A program made the translations under genes and the position numbers. From assembly GCF_017901135.1 (NCBI RefSeq), contig NZ_CP072801.1, positions 3,283,501-3,347,500 on the forward strand: a DNA stretch of 64,000 nucleotides, written 5' to 3'. The first letter of the stretch is position 1. Each line of letters starts with the position of its first letter. This document shows positions 46,889 to 55,568 of the stretch, one piece after another. The notes under the pieces are model-generated. The model did no database searches, was not told the origin of the DNA, and saw only the letters and a program-made list of their open reading frames with translations. This stretch comes from Thiothrix litoralis. Lineage in GTDB: Bacteria; Pseudomonadota; Gammaproteobacteria; Thiotrichales; Thiotrichaceae.

Positions 46889-49800
46889 CTATGGCGTTGG
46901 CGGTGGAAACTGATCCAACAAAAACCGCATAAATTGTTCGCGTGTCGCCGGGTTTTTCAAATAGGTCATCATCATTTCCTGATGCACGTTGCCCGCATCA
47001 ATCACCGCAGCATCCACGGCTTTGGGGAAATCGCCCAACATCACCCGATCCGCTGGGTTGTTGCGCACCTGATCCATAATGCGCTCATTTTCAAGCAACT
47101 TATCCTTAATGGCATTGGCATAGTTCAGCAAATCTTTATCACTCAATTTGCCCGCACCAAACATCAGGTTCAAGCGTTCGACGGTTTCGGTGAGTAATTC
47201 GGTTTCTTTGTCACGTACACCCGCCGAACCGGATTCCGTCATAGGGCGCAACTTCACGTCATAATCGCCTTGACCTTCGCTGGCTAGATTCAGGTGTTGG
47301 CGGCTGATCTCGGACAAGCGGTAATGACTCATGGCTACGTCTGTCCAGTCAATCACTTCGCGGTCGGCATTGTCCAGCGTTAGCAGGTTTTGTAAATGGC
47401 GGGCATACAACATGAATTTTTCCAGTTCCATATCGTCGTAGTCGATGATTTGCGACAGGAATTCATACGCCCGCACGTATTTCCCCAGATTGCTTTTGAA
47501 GTTTTCGAGGTGGCTGGTTTCCAGTCGGCACTGTTTGACGCTACGTTCGGCATTGCCAATCAGGATGCTGTTGCCACTGGCTTTGGCGTGTTTCAGAATG
47601 TTTTCAGCCTCTTTTTGGGCAGCACGGGCAGAACGGTATTGCGCTAACCAACGCTCAACCGCCGGTTTACAGGCATTGCTGAGTTTCTTTGAGCCTTTTT
47701 CGGTTCTGTCACACCACGCGACGACGAAGGTTTCCACTTCACTCCAGCGAATCAGGCTGTTGTCATGGCGCAATTTGCTGAAGAGTTCGGTCACTACTTT
47801 GGGGTCAGAAACGCCTGCCAATTCTGCGGTTTTGTAGTATTGGCGGAAAGCCGTGAGGATGTCTTCCGGGTCATTCACAAAATCCAGCACGTAGACATTT
47901 TCGGCGCGTTTGCCGGGGTATGTGCGGTTGAGGCGCGATAGGGTTTGCACACAGTCAATGTCACCGAGTTTTTTATCCACATACATGGCGCACAGTTTAG
48001 GTTGGTCAAACCCTGTCTGGAATTTGTTGGCGACAATCATCACCTGATAATCCGCTTTGTCGAAGGCTTCACGCATATCACGCCCGCGCAGTAACGGGTT
48101 CATATTGATTTCGGTAAAGGCTTGGTCGCCGCTTGGAGGGTCGTTGACTTCGCCGGAAAACGCCACCATTGCATGTAATTTGTCGTAGCCTTTGGCTTGC
48201 ACGTAGCGGTCAAAGGCCAGTTTGAAACGCACCGCACTTTTGCGCGAACTGGTGACAAGCATGGCTTTGGCTTGCCCGTCCAGTAAGTGCATGACATTAG
48301 TTTTGAAGTGTTCGACGATCACTTTAACCTTTTGCGTGATATTAGTGGGGTGCAGGTTGACCCATTCGCGCCCTTCTTTCATCGCCTGCTTTTTGTCTAC
48401 TTCGTCGGGGTCATTGGCCTGCAAATGTGCCAGTTTTTGCGCATTGTCGTAGTTGGTGTAATTTTTGAGGACATCGAGAATAAAGCCTTCTTCAATCGCT
48501 TGGCGCATGGTGTAGGTGTCGAAGGCTGCGGGCTTATTGTCATCACTAGCGGGTTCATCCGGCTTGGGGCATGTGCCAAAGATTTCCAGTGTTTTGGGTT
48601 TCGGTGTGGCTGTGAAGGCAAAGTAACTGAGATTTTCGATACCGTAGCGTGCTTCCAATGACAGGTTCATTACGTCCTCTGTGGAGAGGGTATTGTCTTC
48701 TTCTAGCGCTTCGGAGAGCAATACTTCACGCAATTTGTGTGCTGTGCCTTGGGTTTGTGAGGAATGCGCTTCGTCGGCAATGATGGCGTAACGGCGGGTT
48801 TTGAGGGTGGCGCGGCTGCGGATTTCATCCAGCACAAACGGGAAGGTTTGGATGGTGACAATGATGATCGGTTGGGTTGTTTCCAGCGCATCGGCGAGTT
48901 TTGCCGATTTCGAGCCTTGCCCTTCTTTGCGGTTGATGCGCCCGACCACGCCTTCCGCGTGTTCAAATTGATAAATGGTGTCTTGCAATTGGTCATCCAG
49001 CACGGTGCGGTCTGTTACCACAATCACCGATTGGAATTGCTTGTCACCCTTCGCGTCGTACAGCGTTGCCAGTTGGTGCGCTACCCATGCAATGGAATTG
49101 GATTTGCCTGAACCAGCACTGTGCTGAATAAGGTAACGCTGCCCCGCCCCGTGGGTTCGTGCTTCATGGGTTAGCCGTTCCACCACTTTCCACTGATGGT
49201 AGCGCGGGAAAATCATGCTTTCTTTGGTGTAACGGCGGCCTTGCCAATCTTCGGCATCTTCTACTTTGAGGTGCAGATAACGCCCGATGATTTTGAGAAA
49301 GTTAGCGGGTAGTAGAATTTCTTGCCACAAATAGGCGGTGGTGTAATCGCCGTTTTCCGGCACATCATTGCCTGCGCCACCGTCTTGTGTGCCTTGGTTG
49401 AAGGGCAGGAAATAGGTGTTTGCGCCTTGCAAGCGCGTGGTCATTTTGACTTCGTATTGATGCACCACGAAATGCACCAATGCGCCACGTTTGAAGGTCA
49501 GTAAGGGTTCGGGCTTTTTGGTTTTGGGGTCAATCGGTGGGCGGTCTTGCTGGTATTGGCGTAAGGCATAGTCGAGCGGTTGCTTGAAGACCGATTTCAT
49601 TTCAATGGTGGCAACGGGAATGCCGTTGATGAACAAGCCGAAATCAAACCGCCCCTTGTAGCCGTGTGGCGAATACACCAGTTCATCCACCACCCGCAGG
49701 CGGTTTTGTTGGTAGCGGTTGAGGGTTGTGTCATTGAGCGTGTGGTCGGGCATGAATTGGCAGAGGCGGAAACGCGCACCGGGGAGTTTCAGTTCATTGC

Positions 49801-50092
49801 GTAATACGCCCAGCGTTCCGTAGCGGCGTAAATCCTTGTGGGTGGCGTTGGGGGCGGCTTTGGTGAGCTGCTTTTCAACCGCATTCAGAAAAGCCGTATC
49901 GGGGTCTTTGGGGTTGAGTTTAACGAATTTCGCCCATTGTTCGGGTTGGGATTCCTGCACGAAACCGAGCAAATCTTCGGGATATAAAGCGCGTTCGCGG
50001 TCATAAGCAGCGGATTTACCGGGTTTCCAGCCATTGGCAAGCAAGGCTTGCAGGATGTCGTTTTGAAAGGCTTTTTCGCCGCTGTTGCTCAT
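46889..50092 (-). CDS. hsdR: Type I restriction enzyme R subunit
   Basis: With ATG at 50092 the protein is 1067 residues. It has the N-terminal PD-(D/E)XK nuclease (LFINGIPVATIEMKS near residue 160), the SF2 motor with Walker A HSAGSGKSNSIAW near 327, DEAHSSQTQG near 443, and the C-terminal helicase and coupling domains (YVDKKLGDIDCVQTLSRLNR). It translocates and cuts unmodified DNA. The frame extends to 50344, but the family start is MSNSGEKAFQNDIL. It is separated from hsdM-hsdS by other defence genes. Confidence 0.95.
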   Translation of the reverse strand: MSNSGEKAFQNDILQALLANGWKPGKSAAYDRERALYPEDLLGFVQESQPEQWAKFVKLNPKDPDTAFLNAVEKQLTKAAPNATHKDLRRYGTLGVLRNELKLPGARFRLCQFMPDHTLNDTTLNRYQQNRLRVVDELVYSPHGYKGRFDFGLFINGIPVATIEMKSVFKQPLDYALRQYQQDRPPIDPKTKKPEPLLTFKRGALVHFVVHQYEVKMTTRLQGANTYFLPFNQGTQDGGAGNDVPENGDYTTAYLWQEILLPANFLKIIGRYLHLKVEDAEDWQGRRYTKESMIFPRYHQWKVVERLTHEARTHGAGQRYLIQHSAGSGKSNSIAWVAHQLATLYDAKGDKQFQSVIVVTDRTVLDDQLQDTIYQFEHAEGVVGRINRKEGQGSKSAKLADALETTQPIIIVTIQTFPFVLDEIRSRATLKTRRYAIIADEAHSSQTQGTAHKLREVLLSEALEEDNTLSTEDVMNLSLEARYGIENLSYFAFTATPKPKTLEIFGTCPKPDEPASDDNKPAAFDTYTMRQAIEEGFILDVLKNYTNYDNAQKLAHLQANDPDEVDKKQAMKEGREWVNLHPTNITQKVKVIVEHFKTNVMHLLDGQAKAMLVTSSRKSAVRFKLAFDRYVQAKGYDKLHAMVAFSGEVNDPPSGDQAFTEINMNPLLRGRDMREAFDKADYQVMIVANKFQTGFDQPKLCAMYVDKKLGDIDCVQTLSRLNRTYPGKRAENVYVLDFVNDPEDILTAFRQYYKTAELAGVSDPKVVTELFSKLRHDNSLIRWSEVETFVVAWCDRTEKGSKKLSNACKPAVERWLAQYRSARAAQKEAENILKHAKASGNSILIGNAERSVKQCRLETSHLENFKSNLGKYVRAYEFLSQIIDYDDMELEKFMLYARHLQNLLTLDNADREVIDWTDVAMSHYRLSEISRQHLNLASEGQGDYDVKLRPMTESGSAGVRDKETELLTETVERLNLMFGAGKLSDKDLLNYANAIKDKLLENERIMDQVRNNPADRVMLGDFPKAVDAAVIDAGNVHQEMMMTYLKNPATREQFMRFLLDQFPPPTP

Positions 50093-50164
50093 GAGATAGC
50101 CCGCCGTCATGATGGAATGGCTAGGAATATACCATTTTTTATCTTCTCGTAAGTTGGATTTTAA

Positions 50165-50189
50165 ATTGTCCAGGCAGTGTTTGGACAAT
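50165..50189. promoter_or_regulatory. 25-bp palindrome, copy 1, between hsdR and the RHH gene
   Basis: Arms ATTGTCCA (50165-50172) and TGGACAAT (50182-50189) with a 9-bp spacer GGCAGTGTT. It lies in the divergent gap of hsdR and the ribbon-helix-helix gene, 72 bp from each start. A near-identical copy is at 51904-51928, with only one base different across 25. Confidence 0.6.
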
Positions 50190-50261
50190 AAGATGCTTGC
50201 CAGATTGCTACAAATGGTTGTATATGCAAAACGATCAGCCATCACCCAAAGGTAAAACATC

Positions 50262-50498
50262 ATGACTACACTGACATTACGTTTACCCCAATCCTTGCAT
50301 GAGAAGATTAAAGAGCTGGCAAAGGCGGATGGTGTCTCCATCAATCAATTTTTGGTGACGGCTGCTGCTGAAAAGATGTCTGCCTTGCTGACCAAGAATT
50401 ATTTGGCGCAAGAAGCGGCTCAAGCCTCACGCGCAGATTTTCTTAAAGTCATGCGTGCTGTGCCGGATGTTGAGCCAGAGGCGTTTGACCGTTTGTAA
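50262..50498 (+). CDS. Ribbon-helix-helix antitoxin-like protein (HicB-family type)
   Basis: The 78-residue protein begins TTLTLRLPQSLHEKIKELAK with GVSINQFLVTAAAEKM, the strand-helix-helix of MetJ/Arc-type DNA-binding domains found in HicB-family and related antitoxins. The tail ends VPDVEPEAFDRL. No toxin gene follows on this strand: the next 28 bp run into the convergent YhcG gene. It is thus an orphan antitoxin or a stand-alone regulator, and a candidate for binding the neighbouring 25-bp palindrome. Confidence 0.75.
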   Translation: MTTLTLRLPQSLHEKIKELAKADGVSINQFLVTAAAEKMSALLTKNYLAQEAAQASRADFLKVMRAVPDVEPEAFDRL

Positions 50499-50525
50499 TG
50501 CCGAATCTCGTTTGTAGCGACATCT

Positions 50526-51566
50526 TCAAATCTCATTATCCTGCGCTTGCAAGCGTTGCTTTGCGCGTTCAATCGCCAGATGCAGGCGTTGTTCCAGCAG
50601 GGCTTTGGGGGGCAAGGTGGTGATGTATTCCGCGACATGGATGCCGCTGCTATCCAGTTCCAGCAATTCGATTTGCTCCTGCTTTTTTCCGGCGCACAGG
50701 ATAATCCCCAAGGGTGGTTGTTCGCCCGGTTCTTGTTCGTAACGGGCAAGCCAGCGCAGGTACAATTCCATTTGACCTTTGTATTCTGGTTTGAATTGAC
50801 CGATTTTCAGGTCGATGACAATCAGGCGTTTCAGTTTGCGATTGTAAAACAGTAAGTCGATGTAGAAATCATCGTTGTCGATGTGCAGGCGTTTCTGGCG
50901 GGCGATGAAGGTGAAACCTGCACCCAACTCCAGCAGAAACTGTTCCAGATCACGCAGGATAGCGTCCTCTAGGTCTTTTTCCAGATAGTGGTCGTTGAGT
51001 TCGAGGAAATCGAGCAGGTAGGGGTCTTTGAACAGCAAGTCCTGACTGATTTGCCCTTGGCTTTGCAGGTATTGCAGCTCTTTGGTGATGGTTTGTTCAG
51101 GCTTTTTAGAAATGGCGGTGCGTTCGTATAACTGGGAGTCGATGCGTTCTGCCAAGGTGCGTGTTGACCAGCGGCTGGTAATGGTCATTTGTACGTAAAA
51201 ATCACGCTTTAATGGCTCGTCAATGGCAAGCAATTGTCTGAAATGCGTCCAACTCAATTGGGTACGCAGTGCGTGCAAAATCTTGGTATCAGGAAAACAC
51301 TCGACGAACCGCACCATATTCGCCAAATTGCGCTTTGACCAGCCGCGCCCGAATTCAGTGGATAGCTGTTGTGCCAGCGTAGCAATAATTTGTTGACCGT
51401 ATTCGCCACGTTGACCCTTGAGGATTTCATCCGCGATACGTTTGCCGACTTGCCAATACAGCAACGTTAGTTCGGCATTGATGGCGATGGCTGCTTGTTG
51501 CTTGGCATTCTGGATGAGTGCTTTGATGTCGCCCGTCAGAGTCGGGTTAATTATATCCTTATTCAT
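50526..51566 (-). CDS. YhcG-type (DUF1016) PDDEXK nuclease-domain protein, defence island
   Basis: The 346-residue protein has the DUF1016 N-terminal domain (LLYWQVGKRIADEILKGQR, GWSKRNLANMVRFVECFP) and the nuclease-fold C-terminus FYIDLLFYNRKLKRLIVIDLK, with Asp-Leu-Lys where the other copy in this window has Glu-Leu-Lys. Its ATG overlaps the stop of the hsdS 3' remnant by 4 bp, showing that an hsdS gene once ran directly into it. Members are frequent beside type I restriction genes; the biochemical role is unsettled. Confidence 0.88.
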   Translation of the reverse strand: MNKDIINPTLTGDIKALIQNAKQQAAIAINAELTLLYWQVGKRIADEILKGQRGEYGQQIIATLAQQLSTEFGRGWSKRNLANMVRFVECFPDTKILHALRTQLSWTHFRQLLAIDEPLKRDFYVQMTITSRWSTRTLAERIDSQLYERTAISKKPEQTITKELQYLQSQGQISQDLLFKDPYLLDFLELNDHYLEKDLEDAILRDLEQFLLELGAGFTFIARQKRLHIDNDDFYIDLLFYNRKLKRLIVIDLKIGQFKPEYKGQMELYLRWLARYEQEPGEQPPLGIILCAGKKQEQIELLELDSSGIHVAEYITTLPPKALLEQRLHLAIERAKQRLQAQDNEI

Positions 51567-51667
51567 GCCACCTCCCGCACATCAATCTTCCCCGTCACCG
51601 TCGCCGAAATCAGCGCCGCCCGCCGCTCCCGCAACAACCCAATCTGCCGCTGCGCCTTTTCCATCAG
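51563..51667 (-). pseudogene. hsdS 3'-end remnant
   Basis: The frame read leftward from 51667 encodes LMEKAQRQIGLLRERRAAL and ISATVTGKIDVREVA then TGA, the last 35 codons of hsdS. It matches 53130-53232 base for base except one position (51601), 103 bp in all. No other hsdS sequence is attached. Confidence 0.88.
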
Positions 51668-51673
51668 GGGATT

Positions 51674-51741
51674 GTCGGACTAAAGTCCGACCTACGGGAA
51701 GGTGCGGGAAACGGGCATTGTAGGTCGGGCTTCAGCCCGAC
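51674..51741. repeat. REP/BIME-type palindrome pair
   Basis: GTCGGACT-AA-AGTCCGAC (51674-51691) and GTCGGGCT-TC-AGCCCGAC (51724-51741) are two hairpins in opposed orientation, flanked inside by CCTAC and GTAGG. This is a typical pair of dispersed intergenic palindromes. The rest of 51742-51993 has a further 25-bp palindrome and no supportable gene. Confidence 0.65.
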
Positions 51742-51903
51742 ATCTTAAAAATAAGCTGGAGGTATAGGATCTGTAATCCGTAGCTTAGTTCTCACACGGC
51801 ATGAAGCCGCCTTTCATCTCCTCGCCTACGAGGAAAGTAGGTGATTAAGCGAAAAAAATCAATCATGTTATTGATCTCTACGACATCATCCTGCGTTTGC
51901 AGG

Positions 51904-51928
51904 ATTGTCCAGACAGTGTTTGGACAAT
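51904..51928. promoter_or_regulatory. 25-bp palindrome, copy 2
   Basis: Arms ATTGTCCA (51904-51911) and TGGACAAT (51921-51928), spacer GACAGTGTT. Differs from copy 1 at one spacer base. No gene starts directly at it; the remnant hsdS end and the 77-codon frame are its neighbours. Confidence 0.55.
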
Positions 51929-51993
51929 TGTTTTCGTTGGGATGATTTTTTCGTCCTTTGTCCTGTCGTGCCAGATATTTAGCCAGACCTCCC

Positions 51994-52227
51994 TTATGTT
52001 GGGCGGAAGATATTCACATTTTCCCATTGCTGTTGCCTAATTTTTTGCTCTAAGTATTCATCCAGTATTTGTTGGATTCGTTGATAGGCTATAGAGTTAC
52101 GCCCCTGTCCGAACATTAGGGTGAAAGTTTTACCGCTCAATGCTTCTGGAACATAATCCTTTAGTTTTAGGTAGATAGACACACTACCTGCTGGCACAAG
52201 CACCTCATGACTATAGAAATCAATCAC
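51994..52227 (-). CDS. Hypothetical small protein
   Basis: The 77-residue frame (starts IDFYSHEVLVPAGSVSIYL, ends QQQWENVNIFRPT) is not recognised. It has a GTG start with an in-frame stop six bases upstream and no clear ribosome-binding site. A 14-codon frame (MSNNWIDLYPTDDR) ends in TGA overlapping its GTG by 4 bp, which could couple translation or reveal a frameshifted gene. Composition looks protein-like. Confidence that it is a gene is low. Confidence 0.35.
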   Translation of the reverse strand: MIDFYSHEVLVPAGSVSIYLKLKDYVPEALSGKTFTLMFGQGRNSIAYQRIQQILDEYLEQKIRQQQWENVNIFRPT

Positions 52228-52312
52228 CTGTCATCAGTTGGGTAAAGGTCAATCCAGTTATTGCTCATGCTAACGCCTATTGCTCATAAATTTTTTCTGA
52301 TTATCACTGAAG

Positions 52313-52819
52313 TCAGTGTAGATCACCATCCCACTCACCCACATCACGCAACACCGCTTCTGCTAATTTATCGCTGATATAGATGTTGTTTGCCTGCAAA
52401 TACAGGATGTACGGCTTGATTGCCGTCAGTAAGCCTGCTTTTTTGGCGCGGCGCAAAATCCCCACTGTACCAATGCGCGGTACGTTGAAGCGTTCGGCTA
52501 CCCGTCTTGCTTGTGAGTCATCCAGCAGGACAATGCTGCCTGTTACCGTTTGTGCTAAAGCAATGGCTTCCGCTTCGCCGGGATCAACGAGAATGGATAA
52601 CGGTTGTAATACTTGTGGTTCAGGTTTGATGATTTCCAGCCACGATAGCTGCCTGATGGCTTGCGCACCGGGCATACCCATGCCTTTTACGGTGACTTCG
52701 TGCCACACGGCGGGGGGTAACAAGACTCGCGGGTATAGCTGGCGTAACACATCCAGTTGCTCGATTAATGCTAATGCGATCAGGGGGCCGCTATCGGCGA
52801 CTATGGCTGTTTTAGTCAT
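52313..52819 (-). CDS. DUF3368 PIN-like toxin
   Basis: The 168-residue protein has the DUF3368 pattern: AIVADSGPLIALALIEQLD with the first acidic residue, VLLPPAVWHEVTV, LVDPGEAEAIALAQT, VLLDDSQARRVAE, and GTVGILRRAKKAGLLTAIK. This is a degenerate PIN nuclease fold; members pair with UPF0175 proteins as toxin-antitoxin systems. It overlaps the UPF0175 gene by 8 bp and is downstream of it. Confidence 0.82.
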   Translation of the reverse strand: MTKTAIVADSGPLIALALIEQLDVLRQLYPRVLLPPAVWHEVTVKGMGMPGAQAIRQLSWLEIIKPEPQVLQPLSILVDPGEAEAIALAQTVTGSIVLLDDSQARRVAERFNVPRIGTVGILRRAKKAGLLTAIKPYILYLQANNIYISDKLAEAVLRDVGEWDGDLH

Positions 52820-53063
52820 CGCTTAACTCGTCGGCAATTTGGTCATCGTCCAGATTCATGACGGGGATTTTCAGCCGTCCGACTTCAAACATGAAACGCA
52901 GCTTTTCCATGCCGCAGAATTCGGCGGCTTTGCCCAAGGTTAGGCGGTGCAGTTCAAACAGTTTGAGTGCGAGCAGGAAGCGTAATTCTTCCTCTAACTC
53001 TTTGATTGGCTTGCCGGATGTGATCAGCAGATCATCAGCGTAGGGGATAGATAAAGCGTGCAT
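52812..53063 (-). CDS. UPF0175 antitoxin-like protein
   Basis: With ATG at 53063 (GGAG 8 bp upstream) the protein is 83 residues. It has the UPF0175 helical pattern LEEELRFLLALKLFELHRL, TLGKAAEFCGMEKLRFMFE and VGRLKIPVMNLDDDQIADE, a helix-turn-helix-like fold. It probably neutralises and represses the DUF3368 toxin gene downstream. It lies just after hsdS in the restriction island. Confidence 0.8.
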   Translation of the reverse strand: MHALSIPYADDLLITSGKPIKELEEELRFLLALKLFELHRLTLGKAAEFCGMEKLRFMFEVGRLKIPVMNLDDDQIADELSDD

Positions 53064-53118
53064 GGGTATCACTCCGTAGACGTTTGGCTCAAGGGTTATA
53101 GTAGGTGGCAATATCTGG

Positions 53119-54426
53119 CTAGGCAAGCAATGCCACCTCCCGCACATCAATCTTCCCCGTCACCGCCGCCGAAATCAGCGCCGCCCGCCGCTCCCGCAAC
53201 AACCCAATCTGCCGCTGCGCCTTTTCCATCAGCACATCAAACTTCTCATTCTGTGTTCGTAAGTATTGAATAATTGCATCTTGCTCTACCCTGCTTGGGA
53301 TGGGCAATTTTACATATTGAACTTCACCACAATTCAGATGAGGATGCATACCCCCTGTACGAATTGAATATAAAACAGAGTATCCGTACTGAGATTGGAG
53401 GGATGTAGATAGAAACTCCCCTGAAATTACTTCGTTAATAGGTTGGAGAATAATTAAAGCATGACAATTAAAACCTTCTTCATCTTTTGTTACGATTCCT
53501 ACATCGCCTGTTCCAGCTCCAGTCTGAACAATCAGTACATCGCCTTCTTTCAAAATTGATTTTGCATGAGAATTGCTCCATGCTTCTCTTACAAAGTAAG
53601 CATCATCAAAATTTACTTTTCCATTTTTTATATGAGTGGCTTGTACATAGGGAACACCTGTTGAGACAAGAATATCTCTTGTTGGCCCAACGTAGCCATT
53701 AGTTATCTTACTTGATAGCCTCGATACAGATCGAATATCCCAATGCTCCGGCACATCCCCCAGCCACTCTACGCCGGATGGCTGCATCTTCACATCAGGA
53801 TTAAGCCCCTTGGTGACGGCATGGCTGATGACGGCTTGGCGTTTTTCCTTGAGCAATTCGATAAGCTGCTGTTGCTTGGCAATCAGTTGGTCGATTTTGG
53901 CGGTTTCGCGGTCGAGGAAAGCGGCGATTTGCTGTTGTTCATTTGCATCAGGGAGAGCAATGCGAATTTTCCCAACATCTATTGAAGATAAATGTTTAAC
54001 AGTTGTTGAATAAGTAAGGTCATTAATTCTTTTTAGTTGTAACGGTAAAAAATAAAACAAGAGTTTTTGATTTGCATGAGTATTTGTTCTGATTGCACAA
54101 ATTCGCTGATTTAACATGGCATAACCACGATTCCACCATGCAACATTAAAATCACCGTCCATTCCGATTAAAATGTCATCATTTTTAATTTCCGCATCGG
54201 GGATTGCTTTTTGATTCCAAAATAAATCAATGTTTTCGCCAAAGATATTCCTTATACGAATAAGAGGTATGCCATTGTCGGTATCAAATTTTTCCGAGTC
54301 AAATGGATAGCCGTTTACTATTTCTGCAATATCTTTAACACGCTTAACTTGCCAGTGCTGGGGGATGTTGCCGAGCCAGTCGATGCCGGAGGGTTGGTAG
54401 TCGGGATAGGGGCGGTAGTTAGGCAT
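53119..54426 (-). CDS. hsdS: Type I restriction enzyme S (specificity) subunit
   Basis: The 435-residue protein has two target recognition domains, each opening with the related PSGIDWLGNIPQHWQVKRV and PSGVEWLGDVPEHWDIRSV, and two coiled-coil spacers (EQQQIAAFLDRETAKIDQL, and TQNEKFDVLMEKAQRQIGL). The recognised sequence cannot be read. The 5' gene abiF overlaps it by 8 bp. Its last 34 codons are duplicated at 51563-51667. AT content in the middle of the recognition domains (53260-53720, 54000-54330) is clearly higher than in hsdM, as often with exchanged domains. Confidence 0.95.
   Translation of the reverse strand: MPNYRPYPDYQPSGIDWLGNIPQHWQVKRVKDIAEIVNGYPFDSEKFDTDNGIPLIRIRNIFGENIDLFWNQKAIPDAEIKNDDILIGMDGDFNVAWWNRGYAMLNQRICAIRTNTHANQKLLFYFLPLQLKRINDLTYSTTVKHLSSIDVGKIRIALPDANEQQQIAAFLDRETAKIDQLIAKQQQLIELLKEKRQAVISHAVTKGLNPDVKMQPSGVEWLGDVPEHWDIRSVSRLSSKITNGYVGPTRDILVSTGVPYVQATHIKNGKVNFDDAYFVREAWSNSHAKSILKEGDVLIVQTGAGTGDVGIVTKDEEGFNCHALIILQPINEVISGEFLSTSLQSQYGYSVLYSIRTGGMHPHLNCGEVQYVKLPIPSRVEQDAIIQYLRTQNEKFDVLMEKAQRQIGLLRERRAALISAAVTGKIDVREVALLA
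53130..53232. repeat. 103-bp direct repeat, copy in hsdS
   Basis: Identical to 51565-51667 except one base; direct orientation, 1565 bp apart. A recombination between the copies would delete the UPF0175/DUF3368 pair. Confidence 0.88.
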
Positions 54427-55435
54427 GGGATGAACCTGCTATTTTCCATAGGGGATGCTGTTCCCAATTGGAGGGGAAACCCATCATGGTTAGGTTGGTT
54501 TCAGGGTGGTCTTTCAGCAATTTGCGAAAACGTATCCGCCATTCACTATCAGGGCTTACTTGCTCCATCAGGTGACTGAGTATTAACAGCACAACGTATA
54601 CACGTCGCATAGGTTGCACTTGAGAAGGCACAAGGCGCGGTGGTAGTTGCCAATTTGGAGTTCTTGGTAATCTTGGGAGAATGGATATTTCTCTATTCCA
54701 AAGTCTTGAATGATGAGCGCAAAGATTACGGACAAATGTAAGTGTATGTAGCCATGATTGCAAAATTTCATGAGGAATATCAAACTGTTTAGCTATTTCT
54801 TTGCGGTCATTGTCTTTGGCAAGCCCACGAAATAACCTTGATAATGCACCAAGGCTTAATATTTCTACTATTGCCCATCCTGGTGGTAAAGCCGGAGAAT
54901 CGTAACAATGTGCGTAAAAACGAAAATAATTGTCACGGGTACGATTTTCAATCTGTTGCTGCCTGAGAGTTTCATTTGTGGTTTTTCTTTCGATAGCAAT
55001 AATGTCACGATTTAGATTCTCTTTTTCATCATCAATTTTTCTTTGTATTTCATCAATAAGTAAGTCATGCCTGTAATATTGACCGAAGTTACATTCATTC
55101 ATAAACCAGTGTGCCCCATATTGAACTGCCATGTGGTTGTTGATGGCTGCACGTGTCGCTACCTCAACCCGTTCGATAGCATCCATGACAAATAGGCGTA
55201 GCTCTCTGTCGAAAGCATACAGGTCGACGATTTGCTTGAATTCACTTCCCGGATGAAAAGTGTGATTTTCGCAATTTGCATCCTGAAACGGGCGCATGTA
55301 GGGGGAAAGACGGAAAGAACTGATGACTTCGAGGTAGCGTTCAGCTCTGACTTCATTCCGAATAGTTAAGCCACGCTCACGCAACAAAGCTAGTTGATTT
55401 GCTACAGGCAGTGCAGGTTTATTGAATGTTTTCAT
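54419..55435 (-). CDS. AbiF-type (Abi_2 family) HEPN protein
   Basis: The 338-residue protein belongs to the Abi_2 (AbiD/AbiF) family of abortive-infection proteins. It starts FNKPALPVANQLALLRERG, contains the family block YAFDRELRLFVMDAIERVE and the HEPN RNase-type motif R-x4-H in FVRNLCAHHSRLWNRE near residue 240. Members act by RNA damage on phage infection in studied cases. It is encoded between hsdM and hsdS, overlapping hsdS by 8 bp. Confidence 0.88.
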   Translation of the reverse strand: MKTFNKPALPVANQLALLRERGLTIRNEVRAERYLEVISSFRLSPYMRPFQDANCENHTFHPGSEFKQIVDLYAFDRELRLFVMDAIERVEVATRAAINNHMAVQYGAHWFMNECNFGQYYRHDLLIDEIQRKIDDEKENLNRDIIAIERKTTNETLRQQQIENRTRDNYFRFYAHCYDSPALPPGWAIVEILSLGALSRLFRGLAKDNDRKEIAKQFDIPHEILQSWLHTLTFVRNLCAHHSRLWNREISILPRLPRTPNWQLPPRLVPSQVQPMRRVYVVLLILSHLMEQVSPDSEWRIRFRKLLKDHPETNLTMMGFPSNWEQHPLWKIAGSSHA

Positions 55436-55568
55436 TAAGATACCTGAAGGTTGGCATAACTTTCAGGCATAAAAAAACCCGCTCGATTTGTGCTTGCACC
55501 GGAGTGTAGAGGCATGGCGGGTGTATTACGCCCAATCATAGAGGTTAGGATTATATTCGTCAATGCCA

